Positions 1 through 8,261 of a stretch of DNA of 22,698 nt are shown here, piece by piece. The translations under genes and the position numbers were made by a program. Source of the stretch: an uncultured Desulfovibrio sp. (GTDB lineage Bacteria; Desulfobacterota; Desulfovibrionia; Desulfovibrionales; Desulfovibrionaceae). Under the pieces are notes generated by a model that saw only the letters and a list, made by a program, of their open reading frames with translations, ran no database searches and was not told the origin of the DNA. The stretch is taken from the NCBI GenBank assembly GCA_900553145.1, contig USCL01000022.1, positions 1-22,698 of the forward strand, in the 5' to 3' direction. The first letter of the stretch is position 1, and each line of letters begins with the position of its first letter.

Positions 1-33
1 TTGGCACGTTCTCATTTCTCGTGACGGAAATTC

Positions 34-282
34 TCAAGTTGCGCGACAGCTCACAGCCGCCAGCCGCAGCTTCACGGTAGAGGCCGGGGTGAGGGGAAAT
101 ACGATTACCGTCAGCTCCACGGCGTCCAAGTTGCGGCCCGTGTGTTGCAGCTTGGGCAGTCCGGACACCACCTTATGTTCCGCGTAGTTGTATTCGCGGT
201 TACGGGTCAGATCGCGGAACGTGCAGATTTCGATTTCAGTGACCGAAAAGGGAAACTTGCCCAAAACGCCTTGATACATCAT
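34..282 (-). CDS. GpU-like phage tail protein, truncated reading frame
   Basis: This 82-residue frame opens like the P2 GpU tail family: a short hydrophobic start (MYQGVLGKFPFSV), then a stretch with the YNYAEHKVVSGLPKLQHTG pattern and a beta-rich ELTVIVFPLTP segment. GpU proteins act in tail completion near the tail terminus. The start codon overlaps the gpV stop (ATGA), so the two are probably coupled. Family members are usually about 130-160 residues, so a stop at 34 leaves roughly half a protein. Another minus-strand frame stays open from about 58 to the left edge and reads plausibly (LRISVTRNENVP), so a frameshift or sequencing error near 45-60 is possible. Family assignment is moderate; intactness is doubtful. 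Confidence 0.55.
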   Translation of the reverse strand: MMYQGVLGKFPFSVTEIEICTFRDLTRNREYNYAEHKVVSGLPKLQHTGRNLDAVELTVIVFPLTPASTVKLRLAAVSCRAT

Positions 283-968
283 TGCGGCACCCCCGTTTCC
301 CCGCCATGCGGGCAGATGTGGACGTGGCGCAGGAAAGAGATGCCGTTGACCGTAACGTCCCCGGACTCCACGGTGATGTTGCCGCGCTGGCGCGTATTGC
401 CGGTGACGGCTGCTTCTGTGCCGCCGCCACCGCCGCTGCCCATGCTGATGGCCGGGGCGTTCAGGGCGATGCTTGCGGCGGAAGACACGCTGGCCGCGCC
501 TTGGGCGCTGGCCGTCATGCCGCCCTTGACCGTGACGTTGATATTGCCCTGCACCGCGGCGGTCACGTTGCCGGTAACGGCTGCTTCCACGTCGCCCTTC
601 ACGTCAGCGAACAGTCGGTGCGCCGCGCGGTCATACTCCAGCACGGTTCCGTCGCGGAACCGGCGGTGCCATTTGTCGCCGCTGACCACCGGGGGCTCGC
701 CCTTGCCGTACATGGCCCCCAGCACGAAGCCCTGCTCAAGGCCGAACGCCAGAAAAACGCAGAGCACCTGATCACCCTCGTCGGGCAGGTCATACTCTTC
801 ATCGCCGCAGGCCCGGGGAGTGAGCACGGGCAGCCAGTCGCTCACCAGCCGGGCCGTGGTCGTGTCCCGAAACTCCACCCTCACGCGCATGCGCTCGGGC
901 TGGCGGCCCACCACGAAGCCCACACGGAACATCTGGGCCAGAAGATCGCATATCTGCTGCTCGGTCAT
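279..968 (-). CDS. Baseplate assembly/spike protein (P2 gpV family)
   Basis: This 229-residue protein is the membrane-piercing spike at the tip of a contractile tail. Residues 1-115 form the OB-fold region (MRVRVEFRD, DLPDEGDQVLCVFL, GFVLGAMYG). Residues 120-200 are short beta repeats rich in V, T, G and A (DVEAAVTGNVTAAVQGNINV), as expected for a trimeric beta-helix. The C-terminus carries a His-x-His motif (H215, H217) followed by a GGETGVP tail. In P2 gpV and relatives such histidines coordinate an iron ion at the spike apex. The start lies one base after the gpD stop, and the stop overlaps the next start. Length and motif match the family well. Confidence 0.92.
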   Translation of the reverse strand: MTEQQICDLLAQMFRVGFVVGRQPERMRVRVEFRDTTTARLVSDWLPVLTPRACGDEEYDLPDEGDQVLCVFLAFGLEQGFVLGAMYGKGEPPVVSGDKWHRRFRDGTVLEYDRAAHRLFADVKGDVEAAVTGNVTAAVQGNINVTVKGGMTASAQGAASVSSAASIALNAPAISMGSGGGGGTEAAVTGNTRQRGNITVESGDVTVNGISFLRHVHICPHGGETGVPQ

Positions 969-969
969 T

Positions 970-1986
970 TCAGTAGTCCAGAGCCTTCACCAGATCGGCG
1001 CTGGTGCGGTAGCCGCCGTCCTTGGTCACGGTATGCGTCGCCTGTTGCACGACGTACTTGCTGTCGAATCCGCCCCAGCCTTCCAGCTGCAGCACGGTGC
1101 CGGCGCGCAGCCGAATGTCGCCCATGCCGTCGAGCGCCCCGGTCAGCTCCTTGCAGTTTTTGGCCCGCAGCTCCGCCTTGGCCAGCCGTTCCGCCTGCGC
1201 TTGGTGCTCCACGCGCTTGTTGATGGTCAGCACCTTGCCGGTAGTGGGCGGTTGCTCGGGCAGAAACGACTTCTCCATGGTTTCCGAATCCATGGCGGAC
1301 GTGTAGCCCACGATGCATTGGGTATAGACGCCGGCGAGGGAACGCCGGAGCCGCACGCTGGTGAGGTCGGGCACATCGATGCGCCGGAAGGGAAGGGGGG
1401 CCAGCGCGTCCGCGGTCTGCCCGGCGTACACGACGCACAGCCGGCCCTTGATGGCCAGACGCAGGCCCTGATCCTTCGTGATGCGCTGCAGAAAGGCGAG
1501 GTCGCTCTCCTGCCGCTGCTCCACCCGCTTGAACACGATTTCAGGGGCCTTGTAGAGCGTGTCCAGTCCGGAGGGACCGACCACGTCGGCCACTACGTTG
1601 GCCAGAGGAAAATCCGACCACGCCCGGGTTTTGCGCTGCATCATGAGCGAAGACCGCACCGCGGCGGGAATGGCCTTGATGGTCACCACGTCGCCGCCGG
1701 TTCCGGCCTCCAGTTCCAGCTCGTCGATCTCGAACTCCCCGCAGTCCAGCTCTTCCTTCTCCCCGATGGCGCGCCAGTCATGGGTGACGATCACCGGATG
1801 GATGACGTCCCCGGGGGACGGCAGCCAGTCCCCCTGCCACAGCCGGTCCCGGTCTTCGAGCACCAGCTGCAGATCGTCCAGTTCGTCGTCGGCCTTGTCC
1901 GTCCACGTCAGGCTGGTCAGGTGGGGGCACAGGTCCATGCTCACGTCCGCGCCCTTGATGGCGATGGTCAGGCTTGCGCGCCGCAT
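970..1986 (-). CDS. Phage late control/tail protein gpD (baseplate hub)
   Basis: This 338-residue protein matches the P2 gpD family, the hub that joins the tail tube end to the gpV spike. Telling segments are LTWTDKADDELDDLQLVLEDRD near the N-terminus, SDLAFLQRITKDQGLRLAIKG in the middle and RAGTVLQLEGWGGFDSKYVVQQATHTV near the end. The frame is open further upstream to 2160, but that part only overlaps gpX. I chose ATG at 1986 because it forms a TGATG overlap with the gpX stop and has a GGGAG about nine bases upstream; an ATG at 2001 is the alternative. The X-D-V order supports the call. Confidence 0.92.
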   Translation of the reverse strand: MRRASLTIAIKGADVSMDLCPHLTSLTWTDKADDELDDLQLVLEDRDRLWQGDWLPSPGDVIHPVIVTHDWRAIGEKEELDCGEFEIDELELEAGTGGDVVTIKAIPAAVRSSLMMQRKTRAWSDFPLANVVADVVGPSGLDTLYKAPEIVFKRVEQRQESDLAFLQRITKDQGLRLAIKGRLCVVYAGQTADALAPLPFRRIDVPDLTSVRLRRSLAGVYTQCIVGYTSAMDSETMEKSFLPEQPPTTGKVLTINKRVEHQAQAERLAKAELRAKNCKELTGALDGMGDIRLRAGTVLQLEGWGGFDSKYVVQQATHTVTKDGGYRTSADLVKALDY

Positions 1987-2195
1987 CACATCCGCTCCCA
2001 TGGCGGCGTCGACCGCACGCCAGCCGGTTCCACTTCGCCCGGCAATCGGACAGACGTTTCTCCGGAAAAAAGCAGTACGTCGGCTTCGTCGACGTTGCCG
2101 GGCAGCAAGGTGTCCATCCGGGCTTCCGAACCGTAGTTGTCCCGGGCGATCTGATCCCATGCCTGCCCCTGAACGGTGACGATGTTATTGGGCAT
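1986..2195 (-). CDS. Phage tail protein X (LysM-like)
   Basis: This 69-residue protein fits P2 gpX, which is 67 residues long. The N-terminal half (VTVQGQAWDQIARDNYGSE, then a NVDEADVLLFSGE segment) has the LysM-like pattern of the family, and the C-terminus is proline-rich (VRLPGEVEPAGVRSTPPW). GpX is a small protein needed for tail assembly. Its start overlaps the end of the tape measure gene by 11 bases and its stop overlaps the gpD start, so all three are probably coupled. Confidence 0.9.
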   Translation of the reverse strand: MPNNIVTVQGQAWDQIARDNYGSEARMDTLLPGNVDEADVLLFSGETSVRLPGEVEPAGVRSTPPWERM

Positions 2196-5100
2196 AGTGC
2201 GTTCTCCTTCTGTCCGCGGCGAGTTTTTCCAAAGCGCGCCGTATCAGCGCCTCAATGTCCGGCTTGATGCTGGTCAGCACCTTCTTCACTGTGGAGCCGT
2301 CGGCGCTGATGACGTCGAAATATTGCTTCAGGTCGATGTTCAGCGCCCGGGAAGGCGCCGAGGTCCTCTCTCTGCCGCGCGAAACGGCGGCGGGGGACTG
2401 CGGCAGGACGACCGGGCTCTCCGGCGCGGAAGCCACCGTACTGCTCCCGGTCTGGGTGCTGAGAACGGGGGAACCGCCGGTGGCCATGACGGATGAAGAG
2501 GACGAACCGCGCCCCGTTCCCGTCCCGGTCGCGGGAATGAACACGGTCTGCGTTGTGCTGTTGTCCCCGGCCAGCGTCACGATGGTCACGGGGCCGCTGC
2601 CTTTTTTGGTCCGGCCCGTGCCGCCCTTGCCCTTTTTGCCGGTAGGGCTGGCGGGAGTGGAGGCCAAGCCCGCCACCGCGTCCGCCCGGTTCTGGTAGGA
2701 CGGCTTGGCCGGCATTTCCGGCGCGGAAGCCGCGGCTTGGGCTGCGGGCTTCTCCGTGGCGGTCACGGCTGACTTGGGAGGTTCGGGAGCTTCCGATGCC
2801 ACGGGAGTGGACGTTTCCGAAGGTGCTTTTTCGTCGTCTCCGAACGCCGTATTCCATGCGTCGGACACCGCTCCGGTGACCTTGCCGACAGTGGACTTCA
2901 CGGTATCGATGGCGCTGAAGACCCAATCGAAGCTCTCCCGCAGCCATTGGAACAGGCCGGTAAAAACGCCCACGATGGCGTCGCGGATGCGCCCGAAAAA
3001 AGCCGCCGCCCCTTCCCAGACGGAAGCGATGCCGTTCCATACCACCGCCGCCGCGCTTCCGATCCACTCCCACGCCATGCCGGCGCTGGTGGTCACGCCG
3101 TCCCAGATGCCGACGAAAAAGCCGGTGACGCTGTTCCACAGGCCGGTGACGCCATCCCACGCCATGGAGGCCGCATCCGTAATCCAGTTCCACGCGCTTT
3201 CCGCTGCGCCGGCGATGCCCTCCCACAGACCGGCAAAAAAGCCGGTCACGCTGGACCACACCTGCAGGCAGATGTCTTTCGCTCCGGTGAACAGACCGGT
3301 GATGAACTGGATGACCGGCTCGAACACCTTCCGCAGGTTGCCGCCGAGTACGGTAAAGAAGACGCCCAGACGGCTCCATGTGTCCTTGATGGCGGCCCAG
3401 CCGGTCACGAAGAAATTGATGATGCTGCCGATAGCCCGGGAGATGGTGCCCACCACGCCGTCCCAGATGCCTTTCAGGACGGGGCCGATGCTGTCCCAAT
3501 GCTCAATCACGAAATCCACGGCAAAACCCAGCGCCACCAGCAGCGCGCCCACGCCGGACGCGACGAGAATGGAACGCAGGCCGCCGGCAAAGAAGCGCGA
3601 ACCGGCTCCGGCGATGCGGCTGGCAACGCCCCACGCCTTGCCCGCCGCAGCCATGGCCCATGTCTGCGCCGTGGCCAGCCGCTGGGAACCGGACAACAGC
3701 AACATGGCCCCGCGCAGGGATGCCACGGACGTCTGCACGCCGTTGATGATCAACCCCAGCGCCAGCCCGCCAACGGCCAACCCGGCTATGGCCGCGCCTC
3801 CGGTCATGAGCGCGGCGGTCGCCCGGGGGAAGCGCTGGGCAAGATCGCCCGCCTTGGTGGCCACGCCGCTCAGACCGCGCGCCACGGCGCTGACCACCGG
3901 CAACAATGTTGCGCCGATGGTCGTTCCCAGACGGCTCATGCTGTTCTGCAGCAACTGAATGTGGTTGGCGGTCGTATCCGCGCGGGCGGCGTACTCCTGC
4001 TCCATGGAGCTTTGGTAGTTTTCCCGCGTGGAAACCTTGTCCAGTGCTGCTCCATAGCGATTCAGGTTGTTGACCAGACGGGCGATTTTCGGGGCATGCT
4101 CCGCCCCGAAAATGGCGTTGAGCGCCCGCATGGGGTCCTTGCTCTGAGAAACGACCTGCATGAAGTGCAGCAGCGCCCCTTGAGCGTCCTTCCGGAAGGC
4201 CGCAGCCATGCCCTCGCCGCTCATGCCCAGCGACTGAAAGGCTTCCTGAGCGTCTTTCGACAGTTTGTCAGCCGTGCCCAGACGGACCAGCATGGCGTTG
4301 GTGGCGGTAGACGCCTCTTCGGCCCCCACTTTGGCGTCGAGGAACGTTGCGCCCAACGCCGAAACTTCCTGCCCGGTCAGGCCGTAAATCTTGGCCGTGC
4401 CGCCGGTGCGGTTGGCGAAATCGACGATTTGCGAAGCTTTGGCGTCCATGGAGTTCGCCAGCGCGTTCATGGCGTCGCCCAACAGGCGCACCTCGTCCTG
4501 ACTGAGCTTGAAGTTGTTCCGCAGGCCGGTCATGGCCGCCCCGGCTTCCTTGGCGCTCACGTCAAAGGCGACGCCCATCTTGGCCGCGTCCTCGGAAAAG
4601 ATGAGCAAGTCCTCCTGAGCAATACCCGCCGCGCCGGCGGCTGCGGCGATTTCCGAAAGGCCCTTGGCCGTCATCGGCAGACGGGTAGACATATCCAACA
4701 GGTCTTGGCTGAACATCTTGAAGCCGGCTTCGTCAAAATCCGTGACCTTCTTCACGTCGGCCATGGCGGATTCGTAATCAATGGCCAGCTTGACGGGCAT
4801 GACCACGGTGGCGGCCTGCGCGGCGGTGCCCAGCAGACGCCCGTTCAGATCGTCTCTCTGGGAGCGAAGCGTGTCGCGGCGCAGGCGGTTGGCCTGTACG
4901 GCCTCCTGCATGCGTTGCGCCCGGGCGGCGCTTTCGGTCAGCCCGCGATATTCCCGCGACAGTTCCCGGATGGAGGCCCCGGTGCTCGTGGCGGCGGATA
5001 CCGTTTCCCGAAAGGCCGCGCTGGAAAGGCGCACCTGTCGGTTCAAAACATTGACGGTATCTTCCGCCTGCCGGATTTGGCGGGCCAGCGTTCCAGACGC

Positions 5101-5769
5101 TCCTCCAGCCGCCTCGGCCCGGGCGCGCAGCGTGGCCAGCTGCTGTTGGGCGTCGCGCAGCTGGGTGCCCAGCCCCTTCAAGGCCGCCCGCTGTTCGCCC
5201 ACCATGGCGGCCATGCGGCTCCGGCGCTGATCCTTGGGTGTTGCGGCCATGGTGCCGCGCAGAGCCGTCCGCTGGGAATCCTCGGCTCGGGCGATTTCCA
5301 GTCCGGCCTCAGCCCGGGCTTTCGCCTTTTGTTGCGCTTCGATTTCCCCACGGAGCTGCCGGTACTGACCGATAAGCCCCTGTACGGAGCCACCCGCGGT
5401 GGCGGCCCGGGCGCGCGTTTCCCCAAAGGCCGCGTTCTGGCGTTCCAGACGCGAGGTCAGACTCGCAACTTCGCGCTCGGTCTGACTGATCTGCGTGGCC
5501 AGCCTGCCGGATGCGCCGCCGGCGGCATCGCTTCGGGCGCGCAGCGCGTCCAGTACGCCGCGCGCCCGGGCCAGTTCCGATCTGGTGCCCCGGATGGCCT
5601 TCTGCTGACTGACCAGACTGGCCCCCAGACGGCCCACGGAGGATTGCTCCATGTCGCGGATGGCCTGCGTGATGCCGCGCACCTGCCCCGTGGCGACTCT
5701 GAACGCGGAGCCGTAGCTACCGTCCAGAGTCGCTCCCAGAGCAAACGATACGCTGATGTCACGAGCCAT
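2185..5769 (-). CDS. Tail tape measure protein (TP901 core family)
   Basis: This 1194-residue protein sets tail length and lines the tail tube before DNA ejection. Residues 45-310 are coiled-coil rich and hold two similar copies of about 78 residues (about 67-144 and 204-281), both starting near LRAR.(D/E)AAGGASG. Residues 329-625 carry the TP901-type conserved core (AIDYESAMADVKKV to IGATLLPVV). Hydrophobic segments follow (LAVGGLALGLII, VGALLVALGFAVDFVI), then a tryptophan-rich amphipathic stretch (about 753-976) and a Ser/Thr/Pro/Gly-rich linker. ATG at 5769 is chosen because GGAGG sits six bases upstream; the frame runs on to 5805, but an ATG at 5775 abuts the ribosome site. This is the largest gene in the window. 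Confidence 0.93.
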   Translation of the reverse strand: MARDISVSFALGATLDGSYGSAFRVATGQVRGITQAIRDMEQSSVGRLGASLVSQQKAIRGTRSELARARGVLDALRARSDAAGGASGRLATQISQTEREVASLTSRLERQNAAFGETRARAATAGGSVQGLIGQYRQLRGEIEAQQKAKARAEAGLEIARAEDSQRTALRGTMAATPKDQRRSRMAAMVGEQRAALKGLGTQLRDAQQQLATLRARAEAAGGASGTLARQIRQAEDTVNVLNRQVRLSSAAFRETVSAATSTGASIRELSREYRGLTESAARAQRMQEAVQANRLRRDTLRSQRDDLNGRLLGTAAQAATVVMPVKLAIDYESAMADVKKVTDFDEAGFKMFSQDLLDMSTRLPMTAKGLSEIAAAAGAAGIAQEDLLIFSEDAAKMGVAFDVSAKEAGAAMTGLRNNFKLSQDEVRLLGDAMNALANSMDAKASQIVDFANRTGGTAKIYGLTGQEVSALGATFLDAKVGAEEASTATNAMLVRLGTADKLSKDAQEAFQSLGMSGEGMAAAFRKDAQGALLHFMQVVSQSKDPMRALNAIFGAEHAPKIARLVNNLNRYGAALDKVSTRENYQSSMEQEYAARADTTANHIQLLQNSMSRLGTTIGATLLPVVSAVARGLSGVATKAGDLAQRFPRATAALMTGGAAIAGLAVGGLALGLIINGVQTSVASLRGAMLLLSGSQRLATAQTWAMAAAGKAWGVASRIAGAGSRFFAGGLRSILVASGVGALLVALGFAVDFVIEHWDSIGPVLKGIWDGVVGTISRAIGSIINFFVTGWAAIKDTWSRLGVFFTVLGGNLRKVFEPVIQFITGLFTGAKDICLQVWSSVTGFFAGLWEGIAGAAESAWNWITDAASMAWDGVTGLWNSVTGFFVGIWDGVTTSAGMAWEWIGSAAAVVWNGIASVWEGAAAFFGRIRDAIVGVFTGLFQWLRESFDWVFSAIDTVKSTVGKVTGAVSDAWNTAFGDDEKAPSETSTPVASEAPEPPKSAVTATEKPAAQAAASAPEMPAKPSYQNRADAVAGLASTPASPTGKKGKGGTGRTKKGSGPVTIVTLAGDNSTTQTVFIPATGTGTGRGSSSSSVMATGGSPVLSTQTGSSTVASAPESPVVLPQSPAAVSRGRERTSAPSRALNIDLKQYFDVISADGSTVKKVLTSIKPDIEALIRRALEKLAADRRRTHYAQ

Positions 5770-5881
5770 ATTCATCCTCCACGATGCCGGTGGCGGCCTG
5801 CACATACCCGGCGAACTCCGCCGGGGTCATTTCCCGAATGTCCGACCGCGGCCAGTTGCTGAAGCGTCCCAGCTGCAGCAT
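5759..5881 (-). CDS. Tail assembly chaperone E'-like small protein
   Basis: This 40-residue frame (MLQLGRFSNWPRSDIREMTP start) sits between gpE and the tape measure, where P2 has E', normally made as an E+E' fusion by -1 frameshifting. The frame is indeed -1 relative to E and is open from about 6028. However, I see no canonical X XXY YYZ slip site in the overlap. The ATG at 5881 has its own AAGGG five bases upstream and follows the E stop by eight bases, so separate translation seems likely. The WPRSDIREMTPAEFAGY segment resembles E'/TAC C-terminal extensions (GpE family). Its end overlaps the tape measure start. Confidence 0.7.
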   Translation of the reverse strand: MLQLGRFSNWPRSDIREMTPAEFAGYVQAATGIVEDEYGS

Positions 5882-5889
5882 GCCGGCCC

Positions 5890-6219
5890 TTAATCGTCCA
5901 AGCTGTTCTCCGGCGTCCCATCCGTCTCCGGAGCCATCGTAGGGTCCCCTTCTTCCGGGGCGTTCAGCTCGTTCAGCGCTTCGCGCAGCGCCGTGTAGTC
6001 CTGCCCGCACATGCTCCGGATGGCGTCATAGGGCAGCTTGGTCAGCTTGCTGAACATGCAGACCTCGACGGTGACATTGTTCTTCGGACGCTTGAGGCGG
6101 ATGGCCATGTCCATGGCGTCTTCTTCATCCCCGACCGTAGACCGGCGGATGGTGACCTCGGCGCGTTCCTCGCCCCCAACGACGACGGGTTCCAGCAGCT
6201 TGACGGTTTTTTCTTTCAT
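5890..6219 (-). CDS. Phage tail assembly chaperone (P2 gpE-like)
   Basis: This 109-residue protein has the shape of gpE-type tail assembly chaperones: a basic N-terminus with VKLLEPVVVGGEERAEVTIR, a central helical region (LTKLPYDAIRSMCGQDYTALREAL) and an acidic, flexible C-terminus (NAPEEGDPTMAPETDG). Chaperones of this type bind the tape measure while the tube forms around it. I chose ATG at 6219, nine bases after AAGGA; an upstream ATG at 6228 directly abuts that site and is less likely. Position between tube and tape measure supports the call. Confidence 0.85.
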   Translation of the reverse strand: MKEKTVKLLEPVVVGGEERAEVTIRRSTVGDEEDAMDMAIRLKRPKNNVTVEVCMFSKLTKLPYDAIRSMCGQDYTALREALNELNAPEEGDPTMAPETDGTPENSLDD

Positions 6220-6238
6220 GACGTGCATTCCTTAATGG

Positions 6239-6760
6239 CTAGACGTTGAGGCCCATTTGCCTGCGGACCTTCTGCAGAAGGTCCTTGCCGTTGACGCGGT
6301 GGATGAACTGCAGCTTGTCGATGAGCAGCTTCTCTTTGCCGTCCAGCAGAATTTCCAGACGGGTCAGCTCCAGTTCCTCTTCGTTGCCGTGCTTCTTGCC
6401 CTGTTCGAGGCTCCCGAGGCTCATGCTCTTGGGCCGCCCGATCATGTTGATGCGGTACCCGATGGAATCCCGAATGCCGGAGGTTTCATCCGCGAACTGG
6501 AGCGCGCTGTAGCACTCGAACAGCGGCTGCAGCGTCCAGTCCAGCGTGTCGAACACGTCAGGCGTGGCGCTGGTAAAGCTCATTTTGCAGGACATGCTCT
6601 GGGTCAGCCCGATGACCGGGGATTCGATTTCCCCGGCAAGGCCGGAGCCGTTGAGCGTTTCGGTGATATACTGAATCTGGGGCATCTCCAGTGTGGCGAT
6701 GCCCAGCAGATCGGTGCCTTGGTAGTAAACCCGGTAGGCAATGTTTTGTTCGGTCTGCAT
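6239..6760 (-). CDS. Phage major tail tube protein (P2 FII family)
   Basis: This 173-residue protein has almost the length of P2 FII (172). It forms the inner tube of the contractile tail. Characteristic segments are YYQGTDLLGIATLEMPQIQ at the N-terminus, a central SPVIGLTQSMSCKMSF strand, and the C-terminal ELELTRLEILLDGKEKL and IHRVNGKDLLQKVRRQMGL stretches. It follows the sheath gene by ten bases, the usual order in P2-like tails. Confidence 0.93.
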   Translation of the reverse strand: MQTEQNIAYRVYYQGTDLLGIATLEMPQIQYITETLNGSGLAGEIESPVIGLTQSMSCKMSFTSATPDVFDTLDWTLQPLFECYSALQFADETSGIRDSIGYRINMIGRPKSMSLGSLEQGKKHGNEEELELTRLEILLDGKEKLLIDKLQFIHRVNGKDLLQKVRRQMGLNV

Positions 6761-6770
6761 GGCGCGGCTC

Positions 6771-8261
6771 CTAACTGAAGAGAATGCTCAGATTGTCTGT
6801 GTCGAACTCAAAGGCGTTTTCAATGGACCGGGCCGCCGGCGGCGGGGTCATGCGCGTGTGGAAACGACAGATGCCGTCGATCAGGTCCGTGGTGGGGTTG
6901 TCTCCCTCGTCGAAACTGATGGAGCCGCCGAGCAGAATCTCCCGCGAGGTGTAGCCGTCGAGCCGGATTTGTTCCGACTTAAGGATAGTCTGGATGAAAC
7001 GCCGCGTCAGGGGCGAGTCGACCTTGGCGAAGTAGGTCAGAATGAAGGTGCTCTGGTACCAGTTGAAGAAACGGCGGATGCAATCCTGCGCGTCTTTGGG
7101 GTCCGTATTGGAAGGGTAGCAGGCCATCCGTCCGCCCCACGTCTTCATGCCGCCGTCAAAGTTGCTGACCGTGTACAGGCCCTGCCCGTTGAGGTAGTTC
7201 GCCTTTTCCAGCCCCAGCCAGACTTCCTTCCAGTTGCCGTTTTCGTCGGGGTAGCCGGCGCTGGTGATGTTCATGAGCTTGTTGCTCGGGCTGGCGTAAG
7301 GGATGCCTTCGTGGTTGCCGTCCGTTTCGGAGATCACCCCGGCAAGCTGCGTGGCCAGCCCGAACACGCGGTCGCCCAGCCTGACCTTGGGCCAGCAGAC
7401 GACCATCAGCCCATCTGTCAGGTTGTGCGACTCTTTCCAGCCCGGCACGTCGGTGTACTTGCTCACCCCGTCCGGCCCGGTGGGAACGTCCACCAGCGCG
7501 ATGGCCTTGAACAGACCGTTGATGCCGTCGCATTTGGCGGCCATGACCACGGCCACGGCTTCGTCCTCGCAGAAATGGGGGCAGACCACAGTGGTCGGCA
7601 CCAGTCTGTAGCGGGGAAAGACTTCGTCGATCAGCTCCAGCCCCGTGGGATCGCCGCTGGCCACGTCGATGCCCCCGATGATGTCGGCGGCTTCGACCTT
7701 GGCCGGGTCGCTGTGACTGTAGCTGACGGATACCGTTGCGCCCTCCTCAATGCCGCCGCCGTCCACCCGGGTCAGTACGCCAGAAACCGCGTTCAGCGTG
7801 TAGTCGATGCCGGCCTTGTAGGTAGTCGAACCCAGCGTGTCCTTCACTACGACATTGCTGACGTGCGTGTGGCCGAGGCGGGCGGTTCCCGCAGCGGTGC
7901 CACCATTGCCGGAAGCCGCGAACGTTGCGCTTTCGCCGTCCACCGCCGTCTGGTGCGTGGCCGGGTCGAACACATTGACCACAACCAGCGGCGCGGCCCG
8001 GTACAGGGAAAAGTGGCTGTAGACGAGTTCCTGCAGGGTGAACGCGCTGAAGTTGTCGTCGTCCCAGCCCATTTCCTGTACAAACTCGTCATAGCTGTAG
8101 AACAGCCGAGGCACGTTGACGTACACGGGTTTGTCCGCGGCCAGCGTATGCACGGCTGCCAGCCCCACGGCAAACACCACGTTGCTGTCCACCGTGCGCG
8201 CGGGCAACAGCTGCGTGGGCTTCTCGGACGGATAGACGCCGTGTCTGTATCCGGTGGTCAT
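6771..8261 (-). CDS. Phage tail sheath protein (contractile)
   Basis: This 496-residue protein is the contractile sheath (P2 FI family). The N-terminus (YRHGVYPSEKPT) and the C-terminal part (GGRMACYPSNTDPKDAQDCI, FNWYQSTFILTYFAK, LTRRFIQTILKSEQIRLDGY) match sheath proteins. It is about 100 residues longer than P2 FI. The extra length is largely a separate beta-rich domain at about residues 105-190 (VVVKDTLGSTTYKAGIDYT, then GVLTRVDGGGI), inserted before the segment beginning AADIIGGID. Such insertions usually decorate the outer surface of the sheath. The start overlaps the stop of the preceding gene (ATGA). Confidence 0.93.
   Translation of the reverse strand: MTTGYRHGVYPSEKPTQLLPARTVDSNVVFAVGLAAVHTLAADKPVYVNVPRLFYSYDEFVQEMGWDDDNFSAFTLQELVYSHFSLYRAAPLVVVNVFDPATHQTAVDGESATFAASGNGGTAAGTARLGHTHVSNVVVKDTLGSTTYKAGIDYTLNAVSGVLTRVDGGGIEEGATVSVSYSHSDPAKVEAADIIGGIDVASGDPTGLELIDEVFPRYRLVPTTVVCPHFCEDEAVAVVMAAKCDGINGLFKAIALVDVPTGPDGVSKYTDVPGWKESHNLTDGLMVVCWPKVRLGDRVFGLATQLAGVISETDGNHEGIPYASPSNKLMNITSAGYPDENGNWKEVWLGLEKANYLNGQGLYTVSNFDGGMKTWGGRMACYPSNTDPKDAQDCIRRFFNWYQSTFILTYFAKVDSPLTRRFIQTILKSEQIRLDGYTSREILLGGSISFDEGDNPTTDLIDGICRFHTRMTPPPAARSIENAFEFDTDNLSILFS

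Noticed and set aside
2947..5862. A plus-strand open frame of 971 codons opposite the tape measure gene.
   Set aside because: GC-rich DNA gives long antisense frames. The product is low in hydrophobic core pattern and matches no fold, while the minus strand codes for a clear TP901-type protein with a good ribosome site.
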